Source: Methanobacterium sp.
Lineage (GTDB): Archaea; Methanobacteriota; Methanobacteria; Methanobacteriales; Methanobacteriaceae
Length of the DNA stretch: 6,224 bases
Assembly (NCBI GenBank): GCA_030539815.1
Contig: JAUNXM010000119.1
Location: forward strand, 1-6,224
Direction of reading: 5' to 3'
In this document: positions 1 through 5,990 of the stretch, piece by piece
Position numbering within the stretch: the first letter of the stretch is position 1
Layout of the letters: each line of letters starts with the position of its first letter
The notes under the pieces: model-generated
What the model was told of the DNA's origin: nothing
Databases searched by the model: none
The model's input: the letters and a program-made list of their open reading frames with translations, nothing else
Translations under genes and position numbers: made by a program

Positions 1-596
1 TACTCGACTACTACAACACCAGCGGAAACAAAGCAGCCTTCGCCACAATGAAACCCTGGGCAAGACCCGTATACCTTACCAGCGATAGGATAAGCACAAC
101 TATTGAAGAAGATTGGGCCAGATTGACATCCATAGCTAGTATATTGCAGTCATGGGGAATATCTGCTGTTGGATGGAATATAGGTCCCGATACACAAAAT
201 GGTGTTCTGCGTGATGCACGTGTACCTCAAGATGCATTAGTAGTTGACATTTATGGAGGTGCTTGTGCTGGGACTATTTATGCTATGGCACAAAGTTATT
301 ATTTAGGTATTAAAGGAGCTAGAGAAGTTTATTCCATCTGGATTTCACCACCGGCAGTTGATATAACAAATTTACCAACTAAAACATTAAATGGCGGTGT
401 TAACTTCCTTCCACGAGCACACGACGATACCTTCAGTACATACTTACCAGATACTGGCTACAATTCAAAGGGTGTGTATACGGATGGATTAAATAACCCA
501 GACCAGTTCCTGATCAACCATGGATACAACTTCTTAGTAACCAGTGGTAATATTTTAGAAATGGCAACCGCCATATTAAACGAAGCAAGAACATAG
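1..596 (+). CDS. C-terminal part of a surface/cell-wall-associated protein (5' end outside window)
   Basis: The frame is open from the window edge (first full codon at 3) to the TAG stop at 594-596, giving the last 197 residues of a longer protein. The ATG at 48 is internal: it has no ribosome binding site and coding-like sequence (LDYYNTSGNKAAFAT) runs through it. Visible motifs are a PVYLTSD strand near the start, VVDIYGGACAG in the middle, a conserved-looking RAHDDTFS, and a closing NPDQFLINHGYNFLVTSGN. I recognise this arrangement from C-terminal domains of secreted Methanobacteriales proteins that often carry pseudomurein-binding repeats upstream; this is recall, not a search. No membrane segment or catalytic motif can be named, so the biochemical role is unknown. 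Base composition is uneven: the first ~110 bases and ~410-540 use more C-ending codons than the AT-rich middle. A cell-wall or adhesin-like role is inference. It appears to be the last gene of its own unit, since a T-rich terminator follows. Confidence 0.6.
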   Translation, partial: LDYYNTSGNKAAFATMKPWARPVYLTSDRISTTIEEDWARLTSIASILQSWGISAVGWNIGPDTQNGVLRDARVPQDALVVDIYGGACAGTIYAMAQSYYLGIKGAREVYSIWISPPAVDITNLPTKTLNGGVNFLPRAHDDTFSTYLPDTGYNSKGVYTDGLNNPDQFLINHGYNFLVTSGNILEMATAILNEART

Positions 597-661
597 GAAG
601 TAATATTGGCTTTTAATAGCTAAAATATTCCACTTACCACTATCCAAAGATCGCTAGTAGC

Positions 662-690
662 CCCTTTATTATTTTTTTTATTTTTTTTAG
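662..690 (+). terminator. Oligo-T archaeal terminator after the surface-protein gene
   Basis: Two runs of eight T (672-679 and 681-688) separated by one A, preceded by another short T stretch, lie about 70 bases after the stop at 596. No GC-rich hairpin precedes them. Intrinsic termination at U-rich stretches without a required hairpin is known for archaeal RNA polymerase, so this fits an archaeal terminator separating the first gene from the glycan genes downstream. Confidence 0.6.
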
Positions 691-744
691 GAATACAACT
701 TAAATTAAGAACACGAAAACTATTTAATTTTAATTAATTATACT

Positions 745-779
745 AGTTAAAAAAAAATTATTGAATTTAATAATTAACT
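745..779. repeat. AT-rich nested inverted repeats in the spacer
   Basis: An inverted repeat with 7-base arms AATTATT (756-762) and AATAATT (769-775) surrounds a 6-base centre. A second pair, AGTTAA (745-750) and TTAACT (774-779), encloses it and overlaps its right arm. A run of nine A (749-757) sits inside. The spacer 597-846 holds no coding sequence that I can support. These repeats lie 20-55 bases upstream of the likely TATA box, so they could be a regulator site, but AT-rich sequence makes such symmetry fairly easy by chance. Confidence 0.35.
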
Positions 780-800
780 TGAGAATAAATTAACTGAAGT

Positions 801-808
801 TATATACT
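801..808 (+). promoter_or_regulatory. TATA box candidate for the DUF1616-led transcription unit
   Basis: TATATACT, preceded by the purine-rich GAAG (796-799), resembles an archaeal TFB/TBP site. Initiation about 25 bases downstream would fall near 828-832, just before the ribosome binding site at 835-842, giving a short leader. It is the best promoter-like element between the upstream terminator and the gene at 847. Two copies of AATTAACT (772-779 and 788-795) stand immediately upstream. Confidence 0.42.
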
Positions 809-834
809 AATTATAAACGAGAACCAAGTAGTAA

Positions 835-842
835 AGGGGGTG
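835..842 (+). promoter_or_regulatory. Ribosome binding site of the DUF1616 gene
   Basis: AGGGGGTG, close to the full AGGAGGTG complement of the 16S 3' end, ends four bases before the ATG at 847. It is one of the strongest Shine-Dalgarno matches in the window and fixes this start. Confidence 0.7.
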
Positions 843-846
843 TTCC

Positions 847-1266
847 ATGAAGGTTGAACGACTTATTTCTATAATAATAATGATTGCCATAATATTGGGG
901 ATCATTGGAATATTTTATATAATGTTAAATCCCAATGAAGGTGATAACTATACAGAATTTTACCTACTCGGAACTAATGGGAAAGCAGGTAATTATCCCA
1001 CCAATTTAACCACCGGGGAAACTGGGAAGTTAACTCTGGGCATTGTCAATCATGAATATTCAAACACCAGTTACCTGCTAAAAATAACCAAAAACAATGA
1101 AACTTTAAAAGAAGAAAGTTTTTACCTGGAAAAAAACCAAAAAAAAAGCATACCCTTTGAGTTCAAAGCTGAAAAAGGCCAATATAAAATTCAATTTGAG
1201 TTATATAAATTGCCGGACACAAAAAATGTTTACCGATCACTTTTCATTCTGGTAAATGTAAACTAG
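847..1266 (+). CDS. DUF1616 family membrane-anchored protein
   Basis: This is a 139-residue protein with one N-terminal hydrophobic segment (about residues 7-28) after the basic start MKVER, so it is probably an uncleaved anchor with the rest outside the cell. Residues about 35-139 match my recollection of the C-terminal part of DUF1616: TEFYLLGTNGKAGNYPTNLT, then LTLGIVNHEY, then alternating beta-like strands ending in SLFILVNVN. Family members I recall carry several N-terminal membrane helices before this domain; here there is only one, so this is a short form. Four N-glycosylation sequons (N34-Y-T, N53-L-T, N73-T-S, N84-E-T) all lie in the presumed outside part. A strong ribosome binding site supports the start. 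The gene appears to lead the transcription unit containing the epimerase and the GT-C enzyme, which suggests a link to surface glycosylation, but the molecular function of DUF1616 is unknown. Two long A runs (1130-1136 and 1139-1147) lie within it. Confidence 0.8.
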   Translation: MKVERLISIIIMIAIILGIIGIFYIMLNPNEGDNYTEFYLLGTNGKAGNYPTNLTTGETGKLTLGIVNHEYSNTSYLLKITKNNETLKEESFYLEKNQKKSIPFEFKAEKGQYKIQFELYKLPDTKNVYRSLFILVNVN

Positions 1267-1317
1267 ATTCATCAAAAAATATGGTTAAGTTAAGATAGAT
1301 CATCACTTTATATTTTT

Positions 1318-1323
1318 AGAGGA
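1318..1323 (+). promoter_or_regulatory. Ribosome binding site of the epimerase gene
   Basis: AGAGGA sits six bases before the ATG at 1329. The 62-base gap after the preceding stop has no T-tract terminator. Its best TATA-like stretch (1308-1316) is too close to the start to serve this gene, so co-transcription with the DUF1616 gene is likely. Confidence 0.6.
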
Positions 1324-1328
1324 TTAGT

Positions 1329-2270
1329 ATGAGCGATAAAAAAGTAGCAGTTACTGGGGGTCTTGGTTTTATTGGATCCCACTTGGTAGAGAGGCTCTGT
1401 CAAGAAAATGAAGTGGTGATTGTAGACAATGAAACCACTGGTAGTTTGAAAAACATCAAACACCTTGAATTAGATAACATTAGCCTGGATCTGGGGGATA
1501 TAACAGAAATTGATTTGGTAAACTCCTTTGAAGGTTGTGACTATGTTTTTCACCATGCAGCAATGGCCAGTGTTCCGGCCAGCGTGGCTGATCCCATCAA
1601 ATGTAATTTAGTAAATATCACGGGAACTCTGAGAGTTCTTTTAGCTGCTCGTGATAGTGGAGTCAAAAAGGTGGTTTTCGCCTCATCAGCAGCTGTTTAT
1701 GGGGATAACACTAATTTACCCTTATCTGAAAGTGCCCCCCTTAAACCAGTTTCACCGTATGCCCTTAGTAAGGCTGTGGGGGAAATGTACTGTCAGTTAT
1801 TTACAGATATTTATAAATTACCCACTATTTGTCTTAGATATTTCAATGTCTTTGGCCCTAGACAGGATCCTAATTCACAGTATGCTTCGGTAATTCCACA
1901 CTTCATTAGCCGTATATTGAAAGGGGAAAGACCAGTTATTTTTGGTGATGGTGAACAGAGCAGGGACTTTATATATGTTAAACACATCGTTGAAGCTAAT
2001 TTAAGAGCATGCCAGTCAGATCATACAGGAGCATACAATATAGCAACAGGAAAAAAGACAACTATCAATCAGCTTGTTCCTGTAATTAATAAAACACTAG
2101 GAAAAAACATGGATGCGATTTACCATGAACCACGGCAGGGTGATGTGAAACATTCTTTAGCAGATATTTCCAAATCAGAAATATTAAATTTCAAACCATC
2201 CATCAATTTTCCTGATGAACTAAGTGAAACAGTGCAGTGGTTTGTTGAAAATCAAGAAATTGAAGAATAA
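1329..2270 (+). CDS. Nucleotide-sugar 4-epimerase (extended SDR; UDP-GlcNAc/GalNAc or UDP-Glc/Gal type)
   Basis: This 313-residue extended short-chain dehydrogenase is expected to interconvert UDP-sugars at C4 in the cytoplasm. The NAD-binding motif G10-x-x-G13-x-x-G16 is followed by D33 (IVDN), which favours NAD over NADP. The active site is S120 (ASSAAVYG), Y144 and K148 (SPYALSK). The C-terminal half carries [11 protein letters not shown] (171-181), [13 protein letters not shown] (205-217) and GDVKHSLAD (271-279). The last motif aligns by eye with the GalE segment holding the substrate-gate residue: E. coli GalE has Tyr299 there, while this protein has S276. The [14 protein letters not shown] context resembles WbpP, a UDP-N-acetylhexosamine 4-epimerase, so acetylated substrates are plausible. 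Length is slightly below that of GalE/WbpP (about 340). Many archaeal homologues are annotated simply as UDP-glucose 4-epimerase; another SDR activity is possible. The GT-C gene starts 26 bases after its stop. Confidence 0.85.
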   Translation: MSDKKVAVTGGLGFIGSHLVERLCQENEVVIVDNETTGSLKNIKHLELDNISLDLGDITEIDLVNSFEGCDYVFHHAAMASVPASVADPIKCNLVNITGTLRVLLAARDSGVKKVVFASSAAVYGDNTNLPLSESAPLKPVSPYALSKAVGEMYCQLFTDIYKLPTICLRYFNVFGPRQDPNSQYASVIPHFISRILKGERPVIFGDGEQSRDFIYVKHIVEANLRACQSDHTGAYNIATGKKTTINQLVPVINKTLGKNMDAIYHEPRQGDVKHSLADISKSEILNFKPSINFPDELSETVQWFVENQEIEE

Positions 2271-2287
2271 GATACTGTAAATTTACT

Positions 2288-2293
2288 GGTGAT
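2288..2293 (+). promoter_or_regulatory. Ribosome binding site that decides the TTG start of the GT-C gene
   Basis: GGTGAT is an exact complement of the ATCACC part of the archaeal 16S 3' end and lies three bases before TTG at 2297. The next in-frame Met is residue 63, after the first membrane helix and the presumed catalytic loop, so the TTG start is needed for a complete protein. Confidence 0.6.
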
Positions 2294-2296
2294 ACA

Positions 2297-4009
2297 TTGG
2301 ATCAGGACAAAAATAGTACCTCTATTTCTGATAAGTTAAGGGATATTTTCAACAAACCCCTGTTTATACTCATCTTAATCACTGTTGCGTTGGTCGCTTA
2401 TCTTCTGAAGATTCAAATTAAAATAGGGGTACCCTACTGGGATGTTTTCAACTATCTGAACAATGCGTTCCATTTTGCAAATATGGGAAATAGTGGGGTT
2501 GTTAATCATCTGCCACCTTTGATTCCCATATTAACATCTCTCTTTTTCAGAATGGGATATGTGTCTGTTGATGTAATATTCATTTTAAGTGGTTTAATCT
2601 TCATTTTAGGAGTTATAGGATTATATTTGCTTTTAAATGAAAGATTTGATCCTACTAAAAGTTTAGCCGGTAGTTTAATTTTCATTTCATCACCCGTAAT
2701 CATGGCCTGGGCAGTTAGTGGAGGAATAGATCTTCCAGGTGTTGTTTTTTCAATTTGGGCACTTTATTTCATGGTAATTGGCTTAAAAAAGGATTCAAAA
2801 TTTTTATATTTAGTCCTGCCCCTCCTGGTAATTTCCATACTCACCAGGTACACTGCGGGTCTCATGGTTATTCCCATGATCTTCTATATTTCAGCCAATT
2901 TTTATCATATTAAAAATATTCCCCATATTAAAAAGGTGATTTTTGGAATTGCTATAGAGTTCGGAGTTTTGATAACAATTTTTACATATTTTATAATGCA
3001 ATTGGATACCATTGCTTTATTTGGATTATTTTTCGACATTGTAACATCCTCCTCTTCAGGTGTGGAAGATGTAGCTTACAACTCTAATTTCTTATATTTC
3101 CTTCAAAATTCATGGAATTATATTTCTTTAGGACCAATTCAGGGCACTTACCGCCAGTTATTAAATCCTTCTGAAGGGCTTCCTTCAGTATTGGCATGTA
3201 TCATTGCCATAATAAGTTTAATAGGGATTTCTTCCTATATTTACCGTGGTTTAATAAATGGAAAAGAAAATATTATTTCACGAGTTAATTTTCCTAATTT
3301 AGGAAAGGTAGCCGTGAGTTTAATCCTTTTCATTAGTTTAATCCTTAGTTTCTATAATAAATCCCTAATTCTCAGTGAAATCTTTTTATTGGCACTGGTG
3401 TATATATTATATAGATTTATGGCCGGGGGACGATTTGAAGTGGATAGTAAATTAGCTCTAGACCTGATGTTTCTATCGTGGTTTGGTGCCTATTTCATAT
3501 TCCACGGTATTTTACCCTTTAAAGTGGACCGGTATTTCATTACCATGGCTCCGGCATTTACCTATTTCATAATTTTGGGTTTAAGTCAATTTATTGGAGA
3601 ACTAAAACCTAAAATCAAATATTTAACATCTAAATCCGGGCTGGTTTATTTAGCTATCGCTTTACTGTGCTTATCAGTTGCCACAATTACGTATGTAGGG
3701 CACACTCCCCAAAAAACATTCACCGTGGATATAAATAATGCCAGTGAATGGATTAAAGGATACGATCCGGACTACAGTAACAAAATAATCGGTTCTGATT
3801 ATCCCAATGCAGTCACATGGTATCTTCATAAAGACACCACCGGAGCATATCTAAAATATTTCAATAATACCGATGAATTTGCTGATTACCTGGAAGAAAA
3901 TCAAGTTTATTACTATTTTGATTCCAATAAATCCCATCCAACTCTTAAAGGTTATCGTATAATAAAAATATTCGGAGTGGTGGCAATATATGAGAAAATA
4001 ACACCATAA
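2297..4009 (+). CDS. GT-C membrane glycosyltransferase, GT39/ArnT-PMT-like
   Basis: This 570-residue polytopic protein starts at TTG. Membrane segments begin at about residue 20 and continue to about 466 (roughly 13 by eye, near 20-38, 92-113, 122-140, 145-162, 169-200, 212-233, 297-316, 337-375, 388-404, 412-433 and 448-466, some of these spanning two helices). The first outside loop has W48-D49-V50-x-x-Y53 followed by H71-L-P-P74, the layout seen in ArnT and protein O-mannosyltransferases, where an acidic residue after helix 1 is catalytic; D49 is the candidate. TRYTAGLMVIP (183-193) is also typical of the family. The last ~100 residues are a soluble outside domain (NASEWIKGYDPDYSNK). Family members transfer a sugar from a polyprenyl-phosphate donor to a protein, lipid or glycan at the outer face; donor and acceptor are unknown here. 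The gene ends in a tandem 10-base duplication covering the stop codon. It lies 26 bases after the epimerase gene and is probably in the same operon. Confidence 0.8.
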   Translation: MDQDKNSTSISDKLRDIFNKPLFILILITVALVAYLLKIQIKIGVPYWDVFNYLNNAFHFANMGNSGVVNHLPPLIPILTSLFFRMGYVSVDVIFILSGLIFILGVIGLYLLLNERFDPTKSLAGSLIFISSPVIMAWAVSGGIDLPGVVFSIWALYFMVIGLKKDSKFLYLVLPLLVISILTRYTAGLMVIPMIFYISANFYHIKNIPHIKKVIFGIAIEFGVLITIFTYFIMQLDTIALFGLFFDIVTSSSSGVEDVAYNSNFLYFLQNSWNYISLGPIQGTYRQLLNPSEGLPSVLACIIAIISLIGISSYIYRGLINGKENIISRVNFPNLGKVAVSLILFISLILSFYNKSLILSEIFLLALVYILYRFMAGGRFEVDSKLALDLMFLSWFGAYFIFHGILPFKVDRYFITMAPAFTYFIILGLSQFIGELKPKIKYLTSKSGLVYLAIALLCLSVATITYVGHTPQKTFTVDINNASEWIKGYDPDYSNKIIGSDYPNAVTWYLHKDTTGAYLKYFNNTDEFADYLEENQVYYYFDSNKSHPTLKGYRIIKIFGVVAIYEKITP

Positions 4010-4019
4010 AACACCATAA
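4000..4019. repeat. Tandem 10-base duplication across a stop codon
   Basis: AACACCATAA occurs twice head to tail (4000-4009 and 4010-4019). The first copy encodes the final Thr-Pro and the TAA stop of the GT-C gene; the second is noncoding. It looks like a small local duplication without evident function. Confidence 0.8.
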
Positions 4020-4065
4020 TATTATTTAAAGGTTATGCCCTAAAATAAATAAACCTAAAAGATAG

Positions 4066-4072
4066 TTTATAC
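4066..4072 (+). promoter_or_regulatory. Possible TATA box for the GDP-mannose dehydratase-like gene
   Basis: TTTATAC with the purine-rich AAAAGATAG upstream (4057-4065) is a fair archaeal promoter match in the 128-base gap. Initiation near 4095 would give a leader of about 40 bases. TTAACTAAAT repeats (4078-4087, 4107-4116) lie just downstream. The gap shows no clear terminator, so read-through from the upstream operon is equally possible. Confidence 0.3.
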
Positions 4073-4077
4073 TTCAA

Positions 4078-4116
4078 TTAACTAAATAGTGGATAGAAAT
4101 TTTAATTTAACTAAAT
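4078..4116. repeat. Direct repeat TTAACTAAAT in the intergenic region
   Basis: TTAACTAAAT is exactly repeated at 4078-4087 and 4107-4116, start to start 29 bases. The first copy extends to AATTAACT (4076-4083), the same octamer found twice at 772-795 before the DUF1616 gene. This could be a shared regulator site or chance in AT-rich spacer DNA. Confidence 0.4.
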
Positions 4117-4137
4117 CAACAATACAAGAGGTAAAAT

Positions 4138-5370
4138 ATGAATTGGAAAGATAAAAATGTTCTCATAACCGGCATAGGTGGATTCGCAGGTTCTTATTTA
4201 GCCAAAGAACTTATCAAACGTGAATCAAACGTTTATGGATTAATTAGGCGAAGGGCTGATGGTACAACAGCTAAAAACATCATTGATCGAAGAATTGGTG
4301 ATGAAGTAAATCTAATAGAAGGGGACCTTATAGACATAACATCATTAACCAATGCCCTTGATAATTCTGAGCCAGATTACATCTTTCATTTGGCAGCCCA
4401 ATCATTTGTGGAGCGATCTTTTGACAACTCCCAGGAAACCCAGAACATTAACTGTATTGGAACTAGCAACCTCCTGGAAGCAGTGCGAATAAAAGATTCA
4501 AACACTAAAACCGTCTTCGCAGGTTCCAGTGAAGAATACGGGCTGGTGCTATCTTCCCAGGAACAATACGAAAAAGCCAAGAAAGATTACGGGACCATCT
4601 TTCCGGAACCAGAAGAAATTCCTGAAGTGCCAATAAAAGAAACCAACCCTTTAAGACCAATGTCACCATACGCAGTCTCCAAAGTTTACGGTGATTACCT
4701 AATGAGGAATTATTTCCACTCTTATGGTCTGGATACTGTGGTTTCCCGTGCCTTCAACCATGAAGGAGCTGGAAGGGGTATAATGTTTGTGACCTCAGTG
4801 ATTACCAACCAGATCATGAAACTCAAATCCGGTGAATCTGACCGTATCGTTATTGGAAATCTTAACGCCCTCCGTGACTGGTCCCATGTTAAGGACATAG
4901 TCCAGGGATATCTCTTACTAGCAGAAAAAGGACAGGCAGGGGATGTTTACAATCAGGGTTCCATGAGGACCAATTCCGTCCTGAGCTATATATTGCTGGG
5001 TTTGGAAGAAGCTGGATGGGATGTGAGGGACATCAAAACCTACCAGGGAGATAAAAAGATTCAAGATCCTAATGAGATGGATAACAGTTCCATTTATGGA
5101 GTTAAATTCCCTAAAACAAAGGTTGATCAGCTAATTTTAGATGGGCAACTGGAGTACACCCTGGAAGATAAGGGAATTAAAGTTAACACTGACCAGGGCG
5201 ATGTTACTATTGAGTTCAACCCTGACCGTTTCCGTCCTGCCGAGGTACCAATCCTATTTGCAGACACTAAAAAGATCCAGGCCATTGGTGGTAAAATCGA
5301 TTACACCCTAAATGATATACTCAAGGATCAACTGAATTATTTCATGAAAAAGGAAAATAGAAGCACCTAA
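4138..5370 (+). CDS. GDP-mannose 4,6-dehydratase-like SDR (Gmd/Rmd type)
   Basis: This is a 410-residue extended SDR. If it is a true Gmd it converts GDP-mannose to GDP-4-keto-6-deoxymannose, the precursor of GDP-rhamnose, GDP-fucose or perosamine. It shows G12-x-x-G15-x-x-G18 and R37-R38-R39 at the end of the second strand, which suggests NADP. The active site is S130/E132 (GSSEEYG, 129-135), Y178 and K182 (MSPYAVSK). Gmd-like features are EGDLIDITSLT, FVTSVIT after RAFNHEGAGRG, GNLNALRDWSHVKD (240-253) and RFRPAEVP (364-371). GSSEEYG and LRPMSPYAVSK also resemble Rmd, the GDP-4-keto-6-deoxymannose reductase. It is longer than E. coli Gmd as I recall it (about 370), with a charged insertion near 138-161 and extra sequence near 300-335. 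GAGGT (4128-4132), five bases before the ATG, supports the start. It fits the nucleotide-sugar role of its neighbours. Exact product is uncertain between Gmd, Rmd and a related dehydratase. Confidence 0.78.
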   Translation: MNWKDKNVLITGIGGFAGSYLAKELIKRESNVYGLIRRRADGTTAKNIIDRRIGDEVNLIEGDLIDITSLTNALDNSEPDYIFHLAAQSFVERSFDNSQETQNINCIGTSNLLEAVRIKDSNTKTVFAGSSEEYGLVLSSQEQYEKAKKDYGTIFPEPEEIPEVPIKETNPLRPMSPYAVSKVYGDYLMRNYFHSYGLDTVVSRAFNHEGAGRGIMFVTSVITNQIMKLKSGESDRIVIGNLNALRDWSHVKDIVQGYLLLAEKGQAGDVYNQGSMRTNSVLSYILLGLEEAGWDVRDIKTYQGDKKIQDPNEMDNSSIYGVKFPKTKVDQLILDGQLEYTLEDKGIKVNTDQGDVTIEFNPDRFRPAEVPILFADTKKIQAIGGKIDYTLNDILKDQLNYFMKKENRST

Positions 5371-5399
5371 CTCCTTTTTCTTAAGAAATTGTTTTATTG

Positions 5400-5419
5400 T
5401 AGAATTGCATGGAATTCTA
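5400..5419. repeat. Perfect 7-base inverted repeat between the SDR and GtrA genes
   Basis: TAGAATT (5400-5406) and AATTCTA (5413-5419) flank a 6-base loop, GCATGG. It lies 30 bases after the dehydratase stop, behind a short T5 run (5375-5379). It could be an RNA hairpin, part of a weak terminator or a dimeric regulator site. The 97-base gap shows no other clear signal. Confidence 0.45.
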
Positions 5420-5459
5420 GTTCCAAAATGATATCTAAAACTGCAGGTTAGTCTGAACT

Positions 5460-5465
5460 AGGGGG
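5460..5465 (+). promoter_or_regulatory. Unusually close G-rich ribosome binding site of the GtrA gene
   Basis: AGGGGG ends only two bases before the ATG at 5468, closer than the usual 4-8 bases. No other in-frame ATG follows in the gene, and in-frame alternative codons lack a better site, so the ATG is kept as the start with moderate certainty. Confidence 0.4.
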
Positions 5466-5467
5466 CT

Positions 5468-5899
5468 ATGAAAATAAGTGTAAAAGATTTGAAGAGAAAA
5501 TTATTGACGGACCAGACAAATAAAACCCACATACAACTATTCCGATATTTTTTCACAGGAGGAGCTGCGTTCATCGTTGATTTTTCATCACTTTTCTTCC
5601 TGACTTATTTTCTTGGAATTTATTATCTTGTTTCAGCAGCAATAGCATTCGTTTTTGGGTTAATAATAAATTATTTCCTGAGCATAAGCTGGGTTTTCAA
5701 CAGAAGAACTATAAATAACCGTAAGATTGAGTTTGGAGCATTCACTCTTATTGGAATTGTTGGAATTTTTTTAAACGAATTGTTTATATGGTTTTTTACC
5801 GAAAACATACAGATATATTACCTATCTTCAAAAATCATTGCTGCAGTGATAATTTTATTCTGGAACTTTTTTGCACGAAAATATGCTTTATTCAGATAG
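5468..5899 (+). CDS. GtrA-family membrane protein (putative lipid-linked sugar flippase)
   Basis: This 143-residue protein has four predicted membrane helices (about 26-48, 53-73, 88-110, 120-137), the size and topology of GtrA-like proteins. Family motifs are visible: [10 protein letters not shown] (25-34) at helix 1, N68-Y-F-L-S-x-x-W75-V-F77 after helix 2, and K122 plus W132-N-F-F-A-R-K138 at helix 4 with the terminal ALFR. GtrA proteins are thought to move polyprenyl-phosphate-linked sugars across the membrane, originally from phage O-antigen glucosylation, and often sit beside a GT2 polyprenyl-phosphate glycosyltransferase. None is in this window, so the partner that loads the lipid must be elsewhere or just downstream. 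The nearby GT-C enzyme is a logical consumer of the flipped donor, which is inference. The family assignment is firm; the transported sugar is unknown. Confidence 0.88.
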   Translation: MKISVKDLKRKLLTDQTNKTHIQLFRYFFTGGAAFIVDFSSLFFLTYFLGIYYLVSAAIAFVFGLIINYFLSISWVFNRRTINNRKIEFGAFTLIGIVGIFLNELFIWFFTENIQIYYLSSKIIAAVIILFWNFFARKYALFR

Positions 5900-5948
5900 G
5901 TACTGCCTTAATTAACAATCCTATTTAAATAATCAAAAATAATATATC

Positions 5949-5960
5949 AAAAATATAAAT
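5949..5960 (+). promoter_or_regulatory. Possible TATA box for the flavoprotein gene
   Basis: The AT-rich stretch AAAAATATAAAT resembles an archaeal TATA box with an A-rich upstream flank. Initiation near 5980 would leave a leader of about 50 bases. The tandem repeat at 5991-6014 offers TATATTAA as alternative boxes closer to the gene, so the true position is unclear. Confidence 0.3.
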
Positions 5961-5990
5961 CGATACTAGTGGAATCCATAAAAAATTATT

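Noticed and set aside
48..50. ATG as true start of the first gene
   Set aside because: The frame continues unbroken to the window edge with protein-like sequence and there is no ribosome binding site before the ATG.
597..846. Hidden RNA gene or small ORF in the longest spacer
   Set aside because: I found no cloverleaf, conserved RNA motif or supported reading frame; the sequence is mostly A/T runs with terminator and promoter character.
1308..1316. TATA-like TTTATATTT before the epimerase gene
   Set aside because: It is only about 13-21 bases from the start codon, so initiation would fall inside the gene; the AT-rich match is likely chance.
1651..1893. Open frame of 80 codons on the + strand inside the epimerase gene
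   Set aside because: It overlaps the catalytic core of a well-supported SDR in another frame, has no ribosome binding site and shows no recognisable motif.
2506..2703. Open frame of 65 codons on the - strand inside the GT-C gene
   Set aside because: It is antisense to a membrane-protein gene with clear family motifs; low-complexity Lys-rich product and no own signals.
4000..4019. Tandem AACACCATAA repeat as a possible attachment site
   Set aside because: There is no integrase, tRNA or distant second copy; a simple local duplication explains it.
4030..4056. AGGTT/AACCT arms as a terminator hairpin after the GT-C gene
   Set aside because: The arms are only five bases, the loop is 17 bases and no T-tract follows.
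4386..4580. Open frame of 64 codons on the - strand inside the dehydratase-like gene
   Set aside because: It lies opposite the conserved SDR active-site region and is explained by the codon pattern of that gene.
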